From PLGF01 sp052139695 (GTDB lineage: Bacteria > Verrucomicrobiota > Verrucomicrobiia > Limisphaerales > Palsa-1400), in assembly GCA_052139695.1 (NCBI GenBank), contig JBKQWF010000309.1:1-64000 (forward strand): DNA of 64,000 nt. The letters are read 5' to 3'. The notes under the pieces are model-generated. The model was not told where the DNA came from. It saw nothing but the letters and a program-made list of their open reading frames with translations, and made no database searches. Both the position numbers and the translations under genes were made by a program. Shown piece after piece: positions 24,931 through 35,074 of this stretch (positions are counted from its first letter, which is position 1; the number at the start of each line of letters is the position of its first letter).

Positions 24931-26079
24931 ATGAGAATAGCGTTAAAATCAACGGTGTGCGCCGGCTTCCTGGCCCTTTGGGCCACCGCCTGTCACAGAG
25001 CGGACCCGCCGGCCGCCGCGCCGCCGCCTTCACCCGTGACGGTAAGCCTGCCCATTTCCAAAGATGTCGTCGAATGGGACGAATACCAAGGCTGGGTCGA
25101 GTCCGTCGATACCGTCGCCATCCGCGCCCGGGTTGGGGGGTATCTGGACTCGATCCATTTCAAGGATGGCGCGGAAGTCAAGAAAGGCGATTTGCTCTTT
25201 GTCATTGACCCGCGCCCTTACCAAGCGGATACGGACCGGGCCGAGGCGGATTTGCTGCAAGCTCAAACCCGCTTCGAGCTGGCAAGCAACGATCTGGCGC
25301 GGGCGGAGCGTTTGCTCAAAGCGCGGGCCATTTCCGTGGAAGAGGCTGACGCTCGTTCCAATGCGGAGCGGACCGCGGCGGCGGCCATTCAATCGGCTCG
25401 CGCCGCCGTCGAAATTGCGCGCCTGAATTTGGAATACACCCATATCACGGCCCCGATCTCCGGGCGCATTGGCCGCAGAATGGTTACCGAAGGCAATCTC
25501 GTCAACGGCGCCATGGGCGAATCGACGGCCCTGGCGACGATTGTTTCGCTTGATCCGATTTACTGCCGGTTTGACGCAGATGAACGTGCCATTCTCAAGT
25601 ATCTGACGCTCTCCCGCCAGGGGCATGAAGAGAATCTGCGCGGCGGAAAATGGCCCTGCGAAATCGAATTGTCCAGCGAGACGAATTTCCCGCACAAGGG
25701 CGTGCTGGATTTCGTGGACAACCAGGTTGATCCCAACACGGGCACGCTGCGGGTGCGCGGCGTCTTCGCCAATCCGGACCGCGTTCTGCAACCGGGATTC
25801 TTTACGCGCGTTCGCGTGCCTGGGTCGGCCCCCTATCCGGCGCTGCTCATTCCCGATCAAGCCATCGGTTCTGACCAGGACCAGAAGTTTGTTTTCACGG
25901 TGGACGGGCAGGACATGGTGCAGTACACGCCGGTCAAGCTGGGCCCAATAATTGACGGTTTGCGGGTGGTGCGCGAGGGACTTCATGCCAGCGACGCGGT
26001 CGTGGTCAATGGCCTCATGACCATCCGGCCCGGCCTTAAGGTCAGCCCGACGCGCGCGCCTGACGCCCAGCCTCATTAA
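24931..26079 (+). CDS. RND efflux periplasmic adaptor (membrane fusion) lipoprotein
   Basis: The adaptor bridges the RND pump and outer-membrane channel. It is 382 aa with a lipoprotein signal (ALWATAC, Cys21). A barrel-sandwich half follows (VESVDTVAIRARVGGYLDSIHFKDGAEVKKGDLLFVIDPRPYQ), then an alpha-hairpin (about 105-150, ending DLARAERLLKARAISVEEADAR), the second lipoyl half (ITAPISGRIGRRMVTEGNLV) and the beta-barrel and membrane-proximal parts (GTLRVRGVFANPDRVLQPGFFTRVRVPG). It is the MexE/AcrA type. The gap to the pump gene is 6 bases. Confidence 0.96.
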   Translation: MRIALKSTVCAGFLALWATACHRADPPAAAPPPSPVTVSLPISKDVVEWDEYQGWVESVDTVAIRARVGGYLDSIHFKDGAEVKKGDLLFVIDPRPYQADTDRAEADLLQAQTRFELASNDLARAERLLKARAISVEEADARSNAERTAAAAIQSARAAVEIARLNLEYTHITAPISGRIGRRMVTEGNLVNGAMGESTALATIVSLDPIYCRFDADERAILKYLTLSRQGHEENLRGGKWPCEIELSSETNFPHKGVLDFVDNQVDPNTGTLRVRGVFANPDRVLQPGFFTRVRVPGSAPYPALLIPDQAIGSDQDQKFVFTVDGQDMVQYTPVKLGPIIDGLRVVREGLHASDAVVVNGLMTIRPGLKVSPTRAPDAQPH

Positions 26080-26085
26080 ACGCCG

Positions 26086-29000
26086 ATGAAATTCTCCCAT
26101 TTTTTTATCGGCCGCCCGATTTTTGCCTCGGTCTTGTCGATTTTGATCGTAATCGCCGGGCTGCTGGCCCTGGTGAAATTGCCGGTGGCCGAGTATCCGC
26201 CGGTCGTTCCGCCGACGGTGGTGGTGAGCGCCGTTTATCCCGGGGCCAATCCGCAAGTCATCGCCGATACCGTGGCCACGCCGATCGAAGAGGAAGTCAA
26301 CGGGGTGGAAGATATGCTTTACATGTCCGCGCAGTGCGCCAGCGATGGCAGCATGGCGCTGACCGTCACGTTCAAAATCGGCACGGACCTGGACAAGGCG
26401 CAGGTGCTGGTGCAAAACCGCGTCGCGGTGGCGGAAGCGCGCTTGCCGGAAGAAGTCCGCCGCCTTGGCGTGACCACCGCCAAACGCTCGCCGGATATCA
26501 CGCTGGTGGTGAATCTGTATTCGCCGGACGGGCGCTACGACCAGGTCTATGTGAGCAATTACGCCTTTTTGCAGATCAAAGACGCGCTGGCCCGTTTGCC
26601 CGGAGTGGGCAGCATTCTGATTTTCGGCGCGCGGGATTATTCCATGCGGATTTGGCTGGACCCGCAGAAGATCGCTTCGCGCAATCTCACGGCGGATGAC
26701 GTCATCAACGCCATTCGCGAACAGAATGTGCAGGTGGCGGCGGGCCAAATCGGCCAGCCTCCCATCGGCCAGGGCGTCAATTTCCAATACATTGTCAATA
26801 CTCAGGGCCGGCTGACCGATGAAAACCAATTCGCGGACATCGTGATCAAGAACGGGCCGAACGGGCAGGTGACGCGGGTGCGGGACGTGGCGCGGGTGCA
26901 ATTGGCGGCGCTGGATTACAGCATGAACAGCAAGATCGACGGCAAACCGACGGCGGCGGTGGCCGTCTTCCAGTTGCCGGGCTCGAACTCGATTGAAACA
27001 TCAGACGCGGTCCACGCGGTGATGAAAAAGCTCAAGGAACGGTTTCCGCCGGGGCTGGATTACAGAATTGCATTTGACACAACCGGCTTCACCCGGGAAT
27101 CCATTCGCGCCGTTATTCACACATTGATCGAGGCGATGCTGCTGGTGGTCTTGGTGGTGGTGATCTTCCTGCAAACCTGGCGGGCTTCGCTCATCCCCCT
27201 GCTGGCCGTGCCGGTTTCCCTTATCGGGACCTTCGGCGCGATGGCCGCGATGGGCTTCTCCCTCAATAACCTCTCCCTTTTCGGCATCGTGCTGGCGATC
27301 GGCATCGTGGTGGACGACGCGATTGTCGTGGTGGAAAACGTCGAACGAAACATCGCGCTCGGCTTGAACCCGCGCGACGCCACGGCCCAGGCGATGACTG
27401 AGGTGAGCAGCGCGGTGGTGGCGGTGGCGCTGGTATTAAGCGCGGTCTTTGTGCCCACCGCGTTCATTGCCGGGATTTCGGGGCAGTTCTACCGGCAATT
27501 CGCCTTGACGATCGCGTTTTCGACGCTGATTTCCGCGTTTAATTCGCTCACGTTAAGCCCGGCTTTGTGCGCCATTCTTCTGCAACAGCACGGGCACAGG
27601 AACGATCTCTTTAACCGCATCCTGGAGCATACCTCCGGGGAGTTTTTCCGGCTTTTTAATACCGTTTTCGGGCGCTTTACGACGGCTTACAGTCACGGGG
27701 TGCGGCGGCTGATCGGGGTCAGCGGTCTCGTCTTGCTGGTCTATGTGGGTCTGATCGGGTTGACCTGGTTTAGCTTTCGCACGGTGCCGGCGGGATTTAT
27801 CCCCGCGCAGGACAAGGGCTACATGGTCGTGGCGATACAATTGCCGGATTCTTCGTCGCTCGAGCGGACCGATGCGATTGTCGATCGCATCAGCCAAATT
27901 CTGACGAAAACTCCTGGCATCAAAGCGTCGATCGAGGTGGCCGGGATGTCGGTCATCAGCTTGAGCGCCAGCCCCAACTCCGGGACCATATTTGTCATTC
28001 TCGACGATTTCCAGGAACGCACCTCGAAAGGCCTGACCGGCGACGTGATCATCGCGGATGTGCGCCGGCGGCTGGTGGGGATTCAAGAGGGCTTTGTGGG
28101 CGTGTTCGCGCCGCCGCCGGTCAATGGCATGGGCGTGGTGGGCGGGTTTAAAATGGAATTGCAGGACCGCGGCGGGATGGGATTGCAGGCCCTGCAAGGC
28201 GCGGCCATGCAGTTGATGGCCGAGGCCAACAAGGGAGGACAGGTGCTGGTGTCTTATCCGACTTTTCGCGCCAGCACGCCGCAGCTATACCTGGACGTGG
28301 ACCGAGCCAAGGCGAAATCCATCGGCGTGCCTTTGACCGACATATTTGACACGCTCCAAATTTACCTCGGCTCCCTCTATGTGAATGATTTGAATCTCTA
28401 TGGCCGCACGTATCATGTCACGGCGCAGGCGGATGCGCCCTATCGCCGGCAGCCGGAAGACATTTTGAACTTTAAGGCGCGCAACAACCGGGGAGAAATG
28501 GTTCCTTTGGGCACCCTGGTGCAGGAGCGCAACATTACCGGCCCGGACCATATCGTCCGTTACGACATGTATCCGGCGGCGGAGATAACCGGCAACCCGG
28601 GTCCGGGTGTCAGTTCCGGCGACGCCATCACCCACATGGAAAAGACCGTGCGCGAGAAACTGCCGGCCAGCATGGGGTTTGAATGGACGGAACTGACCTT
28701 GCAGGAAATCCTGGAGGGGAACACTTCATTTTACATTTTTCCGCTGTGCGTGCTCTTTGTCTTCCTGACGCTCGCGGCACTTTACGAAAGCTGGTCGCTG
28801 CCCCTGGCGATCATCCTGATCGTGCCGATGTGCCTGCTCTTTGCCATCCTGGGCGTCTGGGCGCGCGGCATGGACAATAATATTTTCACGCAGATCGGAT
28901 TTGTCGTGCTGGTCGGCCTCGCCTGCAAGAACGCCATTCTCATCGTCGAATTCGCCAAACAAAAACAAGACGCCGGCCTGGTCCGCGCCGAAGCCGCCGT

Positions 29001-29223
29001 CGAAGCCAGCCGGCTGCGGCTGCGTCCGATCTTGATGACCTCCTTCGCCTTTATTTTTGGCGTGGTGCCGCTGGTGCTGGCCAAAGGGGCCGGCGGCGAA
29101 ATGCGGCGCGCCTTGGGCACGGCGGTGTTCAGCGGCATGTTGGGAGTGACGTTTTTTGGCATTTTCCTGACGCCTGTGTTTTACGTCGTTATCCGCCGTC
29201 TCACGGAGCGAAAGCGAGCATGA
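26086..29223 (+). CDS. RND multidrug efflux pump, HAE-1 family (AcrB/MexF-like)
   Basis: A 1045 aa inner-membrane proton antiporter of normal length. It starts MKFSHFFIGRPIFASVLSILIVIAGL (TM1). It has two large periplasmic loops and twelve predicted membrane segments. The proton-relay aspartates are in TM4 (GIVVDDAIVVVENVERN, near 408), and the relay lysine is in the second half (GLACKNAILIVEFAK). Porter-domain features include FGARDYSMRIWLDPQKI and GFVGVFAPPPVNGMG. It is typically a trimer working with the adaptor upstream and channel downstream. The stop overlaps the channel gene's start (ATGA). Confidence 0.97.
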   Translation: MKFSHFFIGRPIFASVLSILIVIAGLLALVKLPVAEYPPVVPPTVVVSAVYPGANPQVIADTVATPIEEEVNGVEDMLYMSAQCASDGSMALTVTFKIGTDLDKAQVLVQNRVAVAEARLPEEVRRLGVTTAKRSPDITLVVNLYSPDGRYDQVYVSNYAFLQIKDALARLPGVGSILIFGARDYSMRIWLDPQKIASRNLTADDVINAIREQNVQVAAGQIGQPPIGQGVNFQYIVNTQGRLTDENQFADIVIKNGPNGQVTRVRDVARVQLAALDYSMNSKIDGKPTAAVAVFQLPGSNSIETSDAVHAVMKKLKERFPPGLDYRIAFDTTGFTRESIRAVIHTLIEAMLLVVLVVVIFLQTWRASLIPLLAVPVSLIGTFGAMAAMGFSLNNLSLFGIVLAIGIVVDDAIVVVENVERNIALGLNPRDATAQAMTEVSSAVVAVALVLSAVFVPTAFIAGISGQFYRQFALTIAFSTLISAFNSLTLSPALCAILLQQHGHRNDLFNRILEHTSGEFFRLFNTVFGRFTTAYSHGVRRLIGVSGLVLLVYVGLIGLTWFSFRTVPAGFIPAQDKGYMVVAIQLPDSSSLERTDAIVDRISQILTKTPGIKASIEVAGMSVISLSASPNSGTIFVILDDFQERTSKGLTGDVIIADVRRRLVGIQEGFVGVFAPPPVNGMGVVGGFKMELQDRGGMGLQALQGAAMQLMAEANKGGQVLVSYPTFRASTPQLYLDVDRAKAKSIGVPLTDIFDTLQIYLGSLYVNDLNLYGRTYHVTAQADAPYRRQPEDILNFKARNNRGEMVPLGTLVQERNITGPDHIVRYDMYPAAEITGNPGPGVSSGDAITHMEKTVREKLPASMGFEWTELTLQEILEGNTSFYIFPLCVLFVFLTLAALYESWSLPLAIILIVPMCLLFAILGVWARGMDNNIFTQIGFVVLVGLACKNAILIVEFAKQKQDAGLVRAEAAVEASRLRLRPILMTSFAFIFGVVPLVLAKGAGGEMRRALGTAVFSGMLGVTFFGIFLTPVFYVVIRRLTERKRA

Positions 29224-30665
29224 AAAAGACGTTCTTCCTCATTGGTCCCTTCATCGCGTGGTTGGCGGGCGGCTGCTCCGTTGGGCCGAATTATCATCCG
29301 CCGCGGGTTTCCGCTCCGACGAACTTTACCTGGGGCGGCGAGGCTGGGCTAAACACGAACGCGCCCGTCGATCTTTGGTGGCACGGCTTCGGCGACGGCG
29401 AATTGGTCCAACTGGTGGACCGGGCGCTGGCCAGCAATTGGGACCTCCACATCGCCACGGCCAATCTTTTGCAAGCCCGCGCTTTGCGGCTGGGAGCGAA
29501 GGCGGACTTTCTCCCCGCGGTCGATGGCCAGGCCAGCTACGCCAACGTCAAGTATAGCGAAGCCCAGCTTTTTAACACTCCCGGCGCTCCGCGCACCCAG
29601 GAGCTTTATGATATTGGTTTTGACGCGGTTTGGGAGTTGGATATTTTCGGGCGGCTGCGCCGCGCTTATCAGGCCAGCACGGCCTCCATGCAAGCAGCCT
29701 CGGCTTCATTGCGTGATGTCCAAATCAGCCTGGTGAGCGAGGTGGCCCGCAATTATTTCCTCTTGCGCGGCACGCAAAACGAGGTGGCTGTGCTGCATCG
29801 CAATGCCGATAACCAGGAGCAAACCCTTAAGATCACCCAAGCCCGACTGGAAGCTGGCGGCGGGACGGAATTGGACGTGGCTCGCGCTCGCGCGCAGTTG
29901 AACAGCACGCTTGCCGCCATCCCGCCCCTGGAAGCGGCGGTGGCGCATGCCATCCACCGTTTGGGAGTTTTAATTGGACAGAACCCGGAAGCGTTGACGG
30001 CGGAGCTGGGCTCTCCGCGGCCGTTGCCGGGACTGCCGCCGATGGTCGCTATCGGCAACCCCGCGGAATTGCTGCGGCGCCGCCCTGATATTCGCGCCGC
30101 GGAAAGAAATTTGGCCGGCGCCACGGCCAGCATTGGCGTAGCAGTGGCTGACCTTTTCCCGCGCGTTGTCTTCAACGGCACCATTGGCTTGAGCGCGGAA
30201 TCCTTTGCCGGCCTCTCCAAACCGGGTTCCGACACGCGGACTTTCGGTCCTTCCATTACCTGGGCGGCGTTGGATTACGGTCATGTGCGGTCGCGGATCA
30301 AGGCCGCGGGAGCGGTGGCGGATGCCGCGTTAGCGCGTTACCAGGAAACCGTGTTGACTAGTTTGGAGGAAACGGAAAACGCGCTGGTCGATTTCGGCCG
30401 GGCGCGGGCGCGTTGGGTCTATTTGACGGAATCCGTCAAGGCGAGCCAGGAGGCGGCCGACCTCGCCCACAACCGTTACGACAACGGCGCGACGGATTTC
30501 CTGACCGTGCTCGATGCCGAACGGGTCCTGCTGGACTCGCAGGACCAGCTTGCCCAAACCGAAACGCAAACAGCCACCGCACTGGTGGCCGTGTACAAAG
30601 TCTTGGGCGGCGACTGGGACAATTACGGTGGCGCGGCCGATTCGTCCCATTCCAGCCGAAGGTAG
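29220..30665 (+). CDS. Outer-membrane efflux channel lipoprotein, NodT/OprM family
   Basis: A 481 aa TolC-like protein. The lipobox LAGGC puts the lipidated Cys at residue 19, followed by SVGPNYHPPRVSAP, the classic NodT start. Two repeated OEP halves follow: RALRLGAKADFLPAVDGQASYA and RLRRAYQASTASMQAASASLRDVQISLVSEVARNYFLLRGTQ, then the second half with RRRPDIRAAERNLAGATASIGVAVADLFP and NRYDNGATDFLTVLDAERVLLDSQDQLAQ. It completes the tripartite pump and is translationally coupled to the pump gene. Confidence 0.96.
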   Translation: MKKTFFLIGPFIAWLAGGCSVGPNYHPPRVSAPTNFTWGGEAGLNTNAPVDLWWHGFGDGELVQLVDRALASNWDLHIATANLLQARALRLGAKADFLPAVDGQASYANVKYSEAQLFNTPGAPRTQELYDIGFDAVWELDIFGRLRRAYQASTASMQAASASLRDVQISLVSEVARNYFLLRGTQNEVAVLHRNADNQEQTLKITQARLEAGGGTELDVARARAQLNSTLAAIPPLEAAVAHAIHRLGVLIGQNPEALTAELGSPRPLPGLPPMVAIGNPAELLRRRPDIRAAERNLAGATASIGVAVADLFPRVVFNGTIGLSAESFAGLSKPGSDTRTFGPSITWAALDYGHVRSRIKAAGAVADAALARYQETVLTSLEETENALVDFGRARARWVYLTESVKASQEAADLAHNRYDNGATDFLTVLDAERVLLDSQDQLAQTETQTATALVAVYKVLGGDWDNYGGAADSSHSSRR

Positions 30666-30898
30666 TCGCAAATCACACTGCTCGTGAGGCTGCCGGCGGG
30701 ATTCGCCAGGGTCATCTTTGTCCGTGGTGCCGGGATTGCGTCACTTCCATTCGGCGCGAGGTAGAAAGGTAGTCCAGCCGCCAAACCATCCACCGCGCAG
30801 AACCAACCAACGGCAAAGAAAGTGGAAAAAAAGTTCCGATGATTGATTATGAGTTTACATTTTATCGTCTATCAAGGACGTTTGGGAAAGTCACTTTA

Positions 30899-33800
30899 AT
30901 GAAATTCAAGCTCTTGGCCCTTGTGTGCTCATTGCTGGGCGGGATGGTCGTCCACGCCCAGCCATCGATCGTCCCGGACCTTAAACCCGGCGACCATGTC
31001 GCCTTCATCGGCAACGGTCTGGCCGACCGTTTCCAGCATTCCGGCTGGCTCGAAACTTATCTCTACGATAAGTATCCGGACTGCGATTTGGTTTTTCGCA
31101 ACCTGGCTGTTCCCGCCGATGAAGTGGCTTTGCGCCATCGGCCCGAAGGTTTTGGCTCGCCCGACGATTGGCTGACCAAGGTGCAGGCGGACGTCATCTT
31201 TGCTTTCTTCGGTTTTAACGAATCCTTCCGCGGAAAAGACGGCCTGGACAAGTTCAAGACGGACCTGGACTCTTTTTTGAAAACCACTCTGGAGAAAAAC
31301 TATTCCGGCAAAGGCCATCCCCGCATCGTCCTTTTTTCGCCGATTGCCAATGAACGCCAGCAGGACCCAAATATTCCCGATCCAGCGGCGAACAATGCCA
31401 ACTTGTTGGAATACACCACGGCCATGGCCCAGGTGGCCCGCGGTAATAACGTGCCTTTTGTCGATTTATTCGCGCCCTCACAACAGATGTTCGCCGACGC
31501 CGCCCAACATGGGCAGTCCCTGACCATCAACGGGCTGCATTTGACAGAAGATGGTGACAAACTGCTGGCGCGCGCCGCCCTGCAAGCGTTTCCTCAGGGC
31601 CGGCTTGTGGCGGCGGCCCCGGAAGTGAAGGGCCTGGACGACGAAAGGCTCAGGGCGGTTGTTAATGAGAAGAATGCCCAGTGGGAGGACCGTTACCGGA
31701 CCATCGACGGGAACAACGTCTATGGTGGGCGGTCATCCCTGGCTTACGCTCCCAAGCAGAGCTACGTTTCCGATCGCAACGCACCCGCGCCCTTCATTTC
31801 CAACTATAAAGTCATGCAGGAGGAAATGGCGCAACGCGATGTTTTGACCGCCAACCGCGACAAGCGCATCTGGGCCTTGTTGCGTGGGCGCGACCTGCCG
31901 GTGGATGACTCCAATTTGCCGCCGGTCTTGTCTGTGCCGACGGACATGCCGGGCCCGAACCCGGATGGCTCCTACGTCTATCTCAAGGGGGAGGAAGCCA
32001 TTGCCAAGATGACCGTCCACTCGCACATGAAGGTCAATCTCTTTGCGAGCGAGGAGCAATTTCCCGAACTGGTCAGCCCGGTGCAGATGGCTTGGGACAC
32101 TAAAGGGCGGCTGTGGGTGGCGGCTTGGAAAAACTATCCCGAACGCACGCCCACGAGCAAAACCGGCGACAGCCTGCTCATTCTTGAAGACACGAACGGC
32201 GACGGCAAAGCGGACAAAGTGACGCGATTTCTCGGTGATTTAAACGCGCCGACCGGTTTTCAATTTTACAAGGATGGCGTTCTGGTGATGGAGGCGCCGG
32301 ACCTGTGGTACGTGCCAGAGATTCAGGGCGCGGCGGGGCCGATTGAACGGATTCTCATGGGGATAGACTCGGCGGATTCGCATCACACGGCCAACGCCCT
32401 GAGTTATGACCCGGGCGGCGCCATATATCTTAGCGACGGCGTCTTCCACCGGACGCATGTCGAAACCGCCATCGGGCCGGTGCGAAACAACGATGCCGCC
32501 ATTTACCGTTTTGAGCCGCGCACCGGCAAATTTGAGACCTACATTTCCTATGACTTCGCCAATCCTCATGGGCGCGTTTTCGACTATTGGGGAAATGATC
32601 TCGTGACGGATGCCACGGGCAACAACACTTACTTCGGTCCGGCTTTCAGCGGGCACATTGATTACCCCGCCAAACACCCTGGGATGGAGCAATTCTGGGA
32701 CCGTCCGTCCCGTCCTTGCGCGGGCACGGGACTGATCAGCAGCCGCCAATTTCCGGAAGAATTTCAGGGTGATTTTCTGGACTGCAACGTCATCGGCTTT
32801 CAGGGCATTTATCTGGTCAAGGTCGTCCCGGACGGGTCCGGCGTGAAGGGCGAGTTGCAGGAAAGCCTGGTCAGTTCCTCCGATCCGAATTTCCGCCCCG
32901 TCGCGGTCAATATCGGGCCGGACGGCGCGATTTACTTTTGCGACTGGCACAAGCCGCTTATCGGGCACATGCAACATCATTTGCGCGACCCCAATCGTGA
33001 ACAAGACCATGGCCGCATTTACCGCGTGACCTATGAAGGGCGCCCTTTATTGACCCAGCCGAAAATCGATGGCCAGCCCATCCGGGCGCTGCTGCAGTTG
33101 CTCAAGGAACCGGAAAATCGAACCCGCGAATTGGCCAAAATTGAATTGGCGAAGCGCGACACCTCCAGCGTCCTTCATGCGGTTGACGAATGGACAAAAA
33201 CACTCGATCCCAAGGACCCCGTTTACGAACACAACCTCATGGAAGCCCTCTGGGTTTATCAGTGGCAAAATGTCGTCAATAAGGACCTTCTCCTGCGCAT
33301 GCTTCATTCTCCGCAACCGGAGGCCCGCGCCGCGGCGGGACGCGTGCTTTGTTACTGGCGGGATCGCGTCCCGGACGCCATTGGTCTCTTTAAAATGCTG
33401 GCGGATGATTCCAATCCGCGCGTCCGCCTGGAGGGTGTGCGCGGCGCGAGCTTTTTCCGCACTGCCGACGCGGCCGACGCGGCGCTGACAGCGCTGAAAC
33501 ATCCGATGGATTATTACCTGCAATACACGCTGGGAGAAACTCTGCGCCAACTGAAACCTTGGGTGCTCAAAGCCCTGGCCGATCACGAACCCATCGCGGT
33601 GGACAATCCGCCGGGACTGACTTACCTGGTGCGGACCCTGGACACAGCGGAAGTGCTGAAATTGCCTGACTCGGTTCCCACGCTGAAGGCTCTCGTCGAG
33701 CGCAAAGACGCCACCGATACCGACCGCCTCAACGCCTTGGGCAAACTGGCCAAGAAGACCAAATCCAGCCGTGTGGAGCAATTGTTCGCCGTTTTCGGAC

Positions 33801-34948
33801 CGCAACTGGACACGGACTCAGCCGCGCAGGCGAGTTTCGCCCATTTGCTGTCGTGGCAGGGGCGTGAGCAGTTGAAGGGGGAGCGCGGCCGCCTAGCCAA
33901 GCTGGCGTTGACCGCCCAGGCCCCGGAAGTGCGCCAAGCCGCCTGGGCCGCGCTGGCGGTTATAGATAATTCATTTGACTCCATTTGGAAGGAATCTCTG
34001 CAATCGCCCGCAACTTTCGCCGACATGCTCAACGGCATTCCCTTCCTTAACGATTCGGACCTGCGCGCCAAACCCTATGAGCGTGTGCGTCCTCTTTTAA
34101 AAAACCCTCTGCCGACGCCACCACCAGCGAGCTGGTCACTGTCCGAAGACAAGGAACGCGAAATCCGCCGAGCGGCTATTCGCGCCCTGGCCACGATGAA
34201 CCGCAACCCGGAAGCTGTTTTCACCGCGCTGGCCGCGGTCATCGCGCGTGGCGACGAGGTCCCGGCCGCCGCCCAGGCGTTGCGCGTGCTCTCACCGTCG
34301 GTCTGGCCGCTGGCCGGCGATGCCGCCGCCAAAGCATCCTTGGGATTAGTGGCCTGGGCCAAAACGGTTCCGGTCGGCGACCGGACCACTGAGGACTATA
34401 TTGCGACCGTGCAACTCGCCGCCGACCTTGCCGCGTCGCTGTCGAGCCCGCCTTCCGCCAGCTTTCAAGAGGATCTGCGCGGCGTACGAGTGCCGATCTT
34501 TGTCATCAGAACAGTCCGGGAGCAAATGCGCTACGACACGTCCCGCCTGGTAGTGGCGGCGGGCCAGCCGTTTGAAATCAGGTTCGAGAACGTCGATTTT
34601 ATGCCGCACAATCTGGTCATCGTGAAGCCTGGCACGCGCGAAAGGATCGGCCTGGCCTCAGGAAAAATGAAGCCGGATGATCTGGACGGCGAGGGCCGGG
34701 CTTTTATTCCTGAGAGCCCTGATATTCTTGCTGCCACAAAACTGATTGAACCACGGCAGAAAACGGCGCTGAAGCTCACGGCCCCAACGGAGGAGGGAGA
34801 CTATGAGTATTTTTGCAGTTATCCCGGCCACTATCTCATTATGTGGGGGCGGCTCGTCGTGACCAAGGATGTGGACGACTACCTCCATGCTCATCCCCAA
34901 CCCGGCTTGCCCCTGTCCGCGTCTAAATCCAGCAATAAGTATGAGTAG
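30899..34948 (+). CDS. Giant secreted protein: SGNH domain, PVC-type dehydrogenase propeller, HEAT repeats and cupredoxin
   Basis: A 1349 aa exported protein (start MKFKLLALVCSLLGGMVVHAQ; the frame is open 20 codons upstream). In order: an SGNH/GDSL-like domain (about 25-245; VAFIGNGLADRFQ, FAFFGFNESFRG, INGLHLTEDGDK); a PVC-type membrane-bound dehydrogenase beta-propeller (about 360-700; VSPVQMAWDTKGRLWVAAWKNYPE, ILEDTNGDGKADKVTRF, ALSYDPGGAIYLSDGVFHRTH); helical HEAT-like repeats (about 710-1190); and a C-terminal blue-copper-like domain (about 1215-1325), with ligand candidates in MPHNLVIVKPG and CSYPGHYLIMWG (His, Cys, His, Met). The CxxCH haem site common in this family is not seen. Copper may take the electron-transfer role (inference). 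The 233-base upstream gap holds no gene. Confidence 0.85.
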   Translation: MKFKLLALVCSLLGGMVVHAQPSIVPDLKPGDHVAFIGNGLADRFQHSGWLETYLYDKYPDCDLVFRNLAVPADEVALRHRPEGFGSPDDWLTKVQADVIFAFFGFNESFRGKDGLDKFKTDLDSFLKTTLEKNYSGKGHPRIVLFSPIANERQQDPNIPDPAANNANLLEYTTAMAQVARGNNVPFVDLFAPSQQMFADAAQHGQSLTINGLHLTEDGDKLLARAALQAFPQGRLVAAAPEVKGLDDERLRAVVNEKNAQWEDRYRTIDGNNVYGGRSSLAYAPKQSYVSDRNAPAPFISNYKVMQEEMAQRDVLTANRDKRIWALLRGRDLPVDDSNLPPVLSVPTDMPGPNPDGSYVYLKGEEAIAKMTVHSHMKVNLFASEEQFPELVSPVQMAWDTKGRLWVAAWKNYPERTPTSKTGDSLLILEDTNGDGKADKVTRFLGDLNAPTGFQFYKDGVLVMEAPDLWYVPEIQGAAGPIERILMGIDSADSHHTANALSYDPGGAIYLSDGVFHRTHVETAIGPVRNNDAAIYRFEPRTGKFETYISYDFANPHGRVFDYWGNDLVTDATGNNTYFGPAFSGHIDYPAKHPGMEQFWDRPSRPCAGTGLISSRQFPEEFQGDFLDCNVIGFQGIYLVKVVPDGSGVKGELQESLVSSSDPNFRPVAVNIGPDGAIYFCDWHKPLIGHMQHHLRDPNREQDHGRIYRVTYEGRPLLTQPKIDGQPIRALLQLLKEPENRTRELAKIELAKRDTSSVLHAVDEWTKTLDPKDPVYEHNLMEALWVYQWQNVVNKDLLLRMLHSPQPEARAAAGRVLCYWRDRVPDAIGLFKMLADDSNPRVRLEGVRGASFFRTADAADAALTALKHPMDYYLQYTLGETLRQLKPWVLKALADHEPIAVDNPPGLTYLVRTLDTAEVLKLPDSVPTLKALVERKDATDTDRLNALGKLAKKTKSSRVEQLFAVFGPQLDTDSAAQASFAHLLSWQGREQLKGERGRLAKLALTAQAPEVRQAAWAALAVIDNSFDSIWKESLQSPATFADMLNGIPFLNDSDLRAKPYERVRPLLKNPLPTPPPASWSLSEDKEREIRRAAIRALATMNRNPEAVFTALAAVIARGDEVPAAAQALRVLSPSVWPLAGDAAAKASLGLVAWAKTVPVGDRTTEDYIATVQLAADLAASLSSPPSASFQEDLRGVRVPIFVIRTVREQMRYDTSRLVVAAGQPFEIRFENVDFMPHNLVIVKPGTRERIGLASGKMKPDDLDGEGRAFIPESPDILAATKLIEPRQKTALKLTAPTEEGDYEYFCSYPGHYLIMWGRLVVTKDVDDYLHAHPQPGLPLSASKSSNKYE

Positions 34949-34961
34949 CCATGCGCGCAAT

Positions 34962-35037
34962 GGTAGGGACGCCGCGCCGAGGCGTCCAAGGCTGCCGTGT
35001 AAACTACCCCCGGACGCCTCGGCGAGGCGTCCCTACC
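34962..35037. repeat. Inverted pair of GGTAGGG-ended hairpins
   Basis: The left copy GGTAGGGACGCC...GGCGTCC (34962-34987) faces the right copy GGACGCCTCGGCGAGGCGTCC followed by CTACC (35012-35037). The right copy has a perfect 9-bp stem around GGC. It lies just after the giant dehydrogenase gene. Confidence 0.85.
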
Positions 35038-35074
35038 TGAATAATTACCTCAACTCTTTGCCAACGAATTCACT

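Noticed and set aside
25030..26901. 623-codon minus-strand frame across the RND adaptor and pump genes
   Set aside because: It crosses two well-recognised genes and reads as low-complexity His/Arg protein; no ribosome site or family feature.
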